Origin: Bacteroidota bacterium
GTDB lineage: Bacteria; Bacteroidota; Bacteroidia; Flavobacteriales_D; Crocinitomicaceae
Assembly (NCBI GenBank): GCA_024280195.1
Contig: JAJRQP010000080.1
Coordinates: forward strand, 1-7,138
Reading direction: 5' to 3'
Length of the DNA stretch: 7,138 bases
Shown here: piece by piece, positions 5,584-7,138 of the stretch
Numbering within the stretch: the stretch's first letter is position 1
Layout of the letters: each line of letters starts with the position of its first letter
The notes under the pieces: generated by a model
The model's input: the letters and a program-made list of their open reading frames with translations, nothing else
What the model was told of the DNA's origin: nothing
The model's database searches: none
Translations under genes and position numbers: made by a program

Positions 5584-6799
5584 TTCTTACCAACAAGAAA
5601 TCAATTGGTTGTTTGAGCAATTTCCCTCTTATCAAAAGATAGGTTCAAAGGCGTATAAACCAACATTAGAAAACATTCTTACAATTACCCAAAGAATAAA
5701 TTCTCCCGAAAAACATTTAAAATTTGTACACGTAGCAGGAAGCAATGGCAAAGGATCAACCTGCTCGATGTTGGCATCCATTCTTACAGAAGCAGGATAC
5801 AAGGTTGGACTATTTACCTCACCACACATTTCTGATTTTACAGAGCGTATTAGAATTAACGGAGAGTGTATTTCCAAAGAAAATGTCGTTTCGTTTATTC
5901 AAAGAATTAAAGAAGAACCTTTTGATTTCTCCCCCTCCTTCTTTGAAGTTACTTTTGCAATGGCGTTGGATCATTTCAAAGAAGAGAACTGTGACATCTG
6001 CATCATTGAAACAGGTCTCGGAGGAAGACTAGATGCAACAAACATCATCTCTCCTATTCTATCTGTAATTACGAACATCTCACTTGAACACACCAATATT
6101 CTTGGAGAAACTATCGAAGAAATTGCAATCGAAAAAGCAGGAATTATCAAAGAGAATATTCCTGTTGCTCTAGGGATAATGTCTAAAGAATTACTCGAAC
6201 AGTTTACAACTATTTCGGAAGAAAAAAACGCAAAGGTTTATTTTACAGAATTAAAAAACCATTCTTTTAGTTTGCCTTTACTTGGAGAATACCAAAAAGA
6301 CAACTTCCAATTGGTTTTGAATGCGGTTCATCTTTTAAAAAGTACTGATTTTTCAATTTCTGAAGAAGCCATTCAAAAAGGTCTTGATAGATTAAATCAA
6401 AACACAGGATTCGCTGGAAGATTACACATTGTCGAAAAAAAACCTTTGGTAATTATGGATGTTTCTCATAATTCAGATGGAATTAAAGCAACTCTTTCCT
6501 GTATCGAAGAAATCAATCAAGGAAAATTACATATCGTTTTTGGATCAAGCAGTGACAAAGACTTATCTACAATTTTCGAAGAACTTCCAGAAAATGCAAA
6601 TTTTTTCTTTACAGAATTTAGTAATCAGAGAAGTTCTTCAATAGCATCGCTCAAAAAAGAATCAGAACAAAATAAATTTAAGAATGTTGCTTTTTTTTCT
6701 AATGCACAAAATGCATTGGAGAATGCAAAATTGACTGCAAATCAATCCGATACGGTATTAGTGATTGGTAGTTTTTACTTGGTGGGAGATTTAATTTAA
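5579..6799 (+). CDS. folC: Bifunctional dihydrofolate/folylpolyglutamate synthase
   Basis: FolC is a cytoplasmic Mur-ligase-family enzyme that adds glutamate to dihydropteroate and then to folates, using ATP. Counting residues from TTG 5609, it has the P-loop HVAGSNGKGST (41-51), SPHISDFTERIRING (71-85), ETGLGGRLDATN (134-145), LEHTNILGETIEEIAIEKAGIIK (159-181), MDVSHNSDG (283-291), GSSSDKD (312-318) and a final GSFYLVGD (387-394). The reading frame upstream of that TTG still encodes a family-like N-terminus, YQQEINWLFEQFPSYQ. No ATG, GTG or TTG lies between the in-frame stop at 5558-5560 and 5609. I therefore place the start at ATT 5579, which gives NSYQQEINWLF after the initiator, 406 residues in all, and a 5-bp overlap with the tonB end (ATTAA), suiting coupled reinitiation. 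The conventional alternative is TTG 5609 (396 residues), which would cut into the conserved N-terminus. The function is secure; the start is inferred. Confidence 0.9.
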   Translation: MNSYQQEINWLFEQFPSYQKIGSKAYKPTLENILTITQRINSPEKHLKFVHVAGSNGKGSTCSMLASILTEAGYKVGLFTSPHISDFTERIRINGECISKENVVSFIQRIKEEPFDFSPSFFEVTFAMALDHFKEENCDICIIETGLGGRLDATNIISPILSVITNISLEHTNILGETIEEIAIEKAGIIKENIPVALGIMSKELLEQFTTISEEKNAKVYFTELKNHSFSLPLLGEYQKDNFQLVLNAVHLLKSTDFSISEEAIQKGLDRLNQNTGFAGRLHIVEKKPLVIMDVSHNSDGIKATLSCIEEINQGKLHIVFGSSSDKDLSTIFEELPENANFFFTEFSNQRSSSIASLKKESEQNKFKNVAFFSNAQNALENAKLTANQSDTVLVIGSFYLVGDLI

Positions 6800-6817
6800 T
6801 TTTTTTTAATTTTATTC

Positions 6818-6847
6818 TTGCTGTTAAGAAAATCAAGTGTATATTTG
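6818..6847 (+). promoter_or_regulatory. Bacteroidota-type promoter for tRNA-Val
   Basis: TATATTTG (6840-6847) matches the -7 consensus TAnnTTTG exactly. A TTG at 6818-6820 lies 19 bases upstream as the -33 element. The box runs into CAC, giving TTTGCAC, a form I recall as common at tRNA promoters in this phylum. The predicted start near 6852-6855 lies about 35 bases ahead of the tRNA. Confidence 0.7.
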
Positions 6848-6854
6848 CACACGC

Positions 6855-6876
6855 AATTTGATAAACGAATCAAATT
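6855..6876 (+). other. Perfect inverted repeat in tRNA leader
   Basis: AATTTGAT (6855-6862) and ATCAAATT (6869-6876) are exact reverse complements with a six-base loop, aaacga. The repeat lies at or just after the predicted transcription start and ends 11 bases before the mature tRNA. It may form a 5' leader hairpin on the precursor, or act as a protein site at the promoter. It is AT-rich, so chance is possible. Confidence 0.45.
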
Positions 6877-6887
6877 TATAAAGTATT

Positions 6888-6962
6888 GGGAGATTAGCTC
6901 AGTTGGTTTAGAGCACCTGCCTTACAAGCAGGGGGTCGTAGGTTCGAATCCTACATTTCCCA
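6888..6962 (+). tRNA. tRNA-Val (anticodon TAC)
   Basis: A complete cloverleaf folds by eye. The acceptor stem is GGGAGAT (6888-6894) with ATTTCCC (6955-6961), including one G-T pair. The D stem is GCTC (6897-6900) with GAGC (6911-6914). The anticodon stem is CCTGC (6916-6920) with GCAGG (6928-6932). The loop is CTTACAA, which puts anticodon TAC at 6923-6925, reading the GUA valine codon. The variable loop is GGGTC, and the T stem is GTAGG/CCTAC around TTCGAAT. The discriminator is A at 6962, and the 3' CCA is not encoded because CAA follows. A promoter lies upstream and a terminator immediately downstream, so this is a single-tRNA unit. Confidence 0.97.
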
Positions 6963-6968
6963 CAATTT

Positions 6969-6995
6969 AAGGCTTCCAAACGGAAGCCTTTTTTT
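6969..6995 (+). terminator. Intrinsic terminator after tRNA-Val
   Basis: AAGGCTTCC (6969-6977) pairs perfectly with GGAAGCCTT (6982-6990) around the loop aaac (6978-6981). The T run that starts in the 3' arm continues to 6995, seven T in all. A nine-base-pair stem with a T tract, six bases after the tRNA end, is a textbook rho-independent terminator. Confidence 0.92.
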
Positions 6996-7008
6996 ATTCA
7001 ATGATTTT

Positions 7009-7138
7009 ATGTTCTACACTTACATTTTATATTCGCAGAATATAAACTCTTACTATATTGGATACACAGGTGATGAACTTGAATCAAGATTAAAAAAACA
7101 CAATTCAAATCATAAAGGATTCACTGGTCGCTCTTCTG
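7009..7138 (+). CDS. GIY-YIG nuclease family protein, N-terminal part (3' end outside window)
   Basis: The frame from ATG 7009 encodes MFYTYILYS, then YYIGYTG and ESRLKKHNSNHKGFTGRSS, and is open to the window edge (43 codons visible). This is the start of a small single-domain GIY-YIG protein of the kind often annotated in Bacteroidota. TYI (4-6) takes the GIY position, YIG is at 16-18, and Arg27 matches the family's conserved catalytic arginine. The metal-binding glutamate would lie beyond the window. Such proteins are usually about 80-100 residues; their cellular role is unsettled, with links to DNA repair or selfish nuclease activity. The ATG lies only 13 bases after the tRNA terminator's T tract, and no promoter is visible in between. 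The ATG at 7001 is in another frame and was not used. Confidence 0.85.
   Translation, partial: MFYTYILYSQNINSYYIGYTGDELESRLKKHNSNHKGFTGRSS

Noticed and set aside
5609..5611. TTG as the folC start codon
   Set aside because: It would remove the conserved YQQEINW part of the N-terminus. It is kept as the fallback if ATT initiation is disproved.
5745..6032. 95-codon + strand open frame inside folC
   Set aside because: It overlaps the P-loop region of folC in another frame; the folC frame carries the conserved motifs.
6791..6815. T-rich stretch after folC as an intrinsic terminator
   Set aside because: There is a run of eight T but no GC-bearing hairpin in front of it, so termination here is not supported.
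7001..7003. ATG at 7001 as the start of the GIY-YIG gene
   Set aside because: It is in a different frame from the GIY-YIG coding sequence; ATG 7009 gives the family N-terminus directly.

Overview
The window looks like a chromosomal segment of an AT-rich member of Bacteroidota, most likely Flavobacteriales and possibly marine. The evidence is three-fold: the protein families present, the lack of strong Shine-Dalgarno sequences with A/T-rich leaders instead, and two sites that match the Bacteroidota promoter TTG-N19/20-TAnnTTTG exactly. All recognisable genes lie on the + strand. The organism call is inferred from these traits and from remembered family sequences; no database search was run.

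Layout. Bases 1-501 are the C-terminal part of an AnmK-type 1,6-anhydro-N-acetylmuramic acid kinase that runs off the left edge. A 284-bp spacer follows; it opens with about ten degenerate octamers (501-580) and closes with a promoter and inverted repeat just upstream of an amino-acid dehydrogenase gene (786-2015). Close behind come an NhaD-type Na+/H+ antiporter (24-bp gap), an ExbB/TolQ proton-channel protein (30-bp gap) and ExbD (7-bp gap). A 282-bp spacer carrying a 31-nt tandem repeat separates exbD from a TonB-like energy transducer (4855-5583). folC (dihydrofolate/folylpolyglutamate synthase) follows and appears to overlap the tonB stop codon, with a probable ATT start at 5579. A promoter, tRNA-Val(TAC) and a strong intrinsic terminator come next, and the window ends in the first 43 codons of a GIY-YIG nuclease-family gene.

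How the genes fit together. ExbB, ExbD and TonB form the inner-membrane motor that transmits proton-motive force to outer-membrane TonB-dependent receptors. The co-directional NhaD antiporter exchanges Na+ for H+, so the same transcript may carry both a user and a balancer of ion gradients. The dehydrogenase, folC and anmK look like housekeeping neighbours.

I found no convincing new multi-gene system. The points most worth a second look are the apparent non-canonical ATT start of folC, the 31-nt repeat array whose every copy carries a short ATG-to-stop frame and whose core also appears at the 3' end of exbD, the octamer repeat behind anmK, and the GIY-YIG gene placed directly after the tRNA terminator with no visible promoter of its own.
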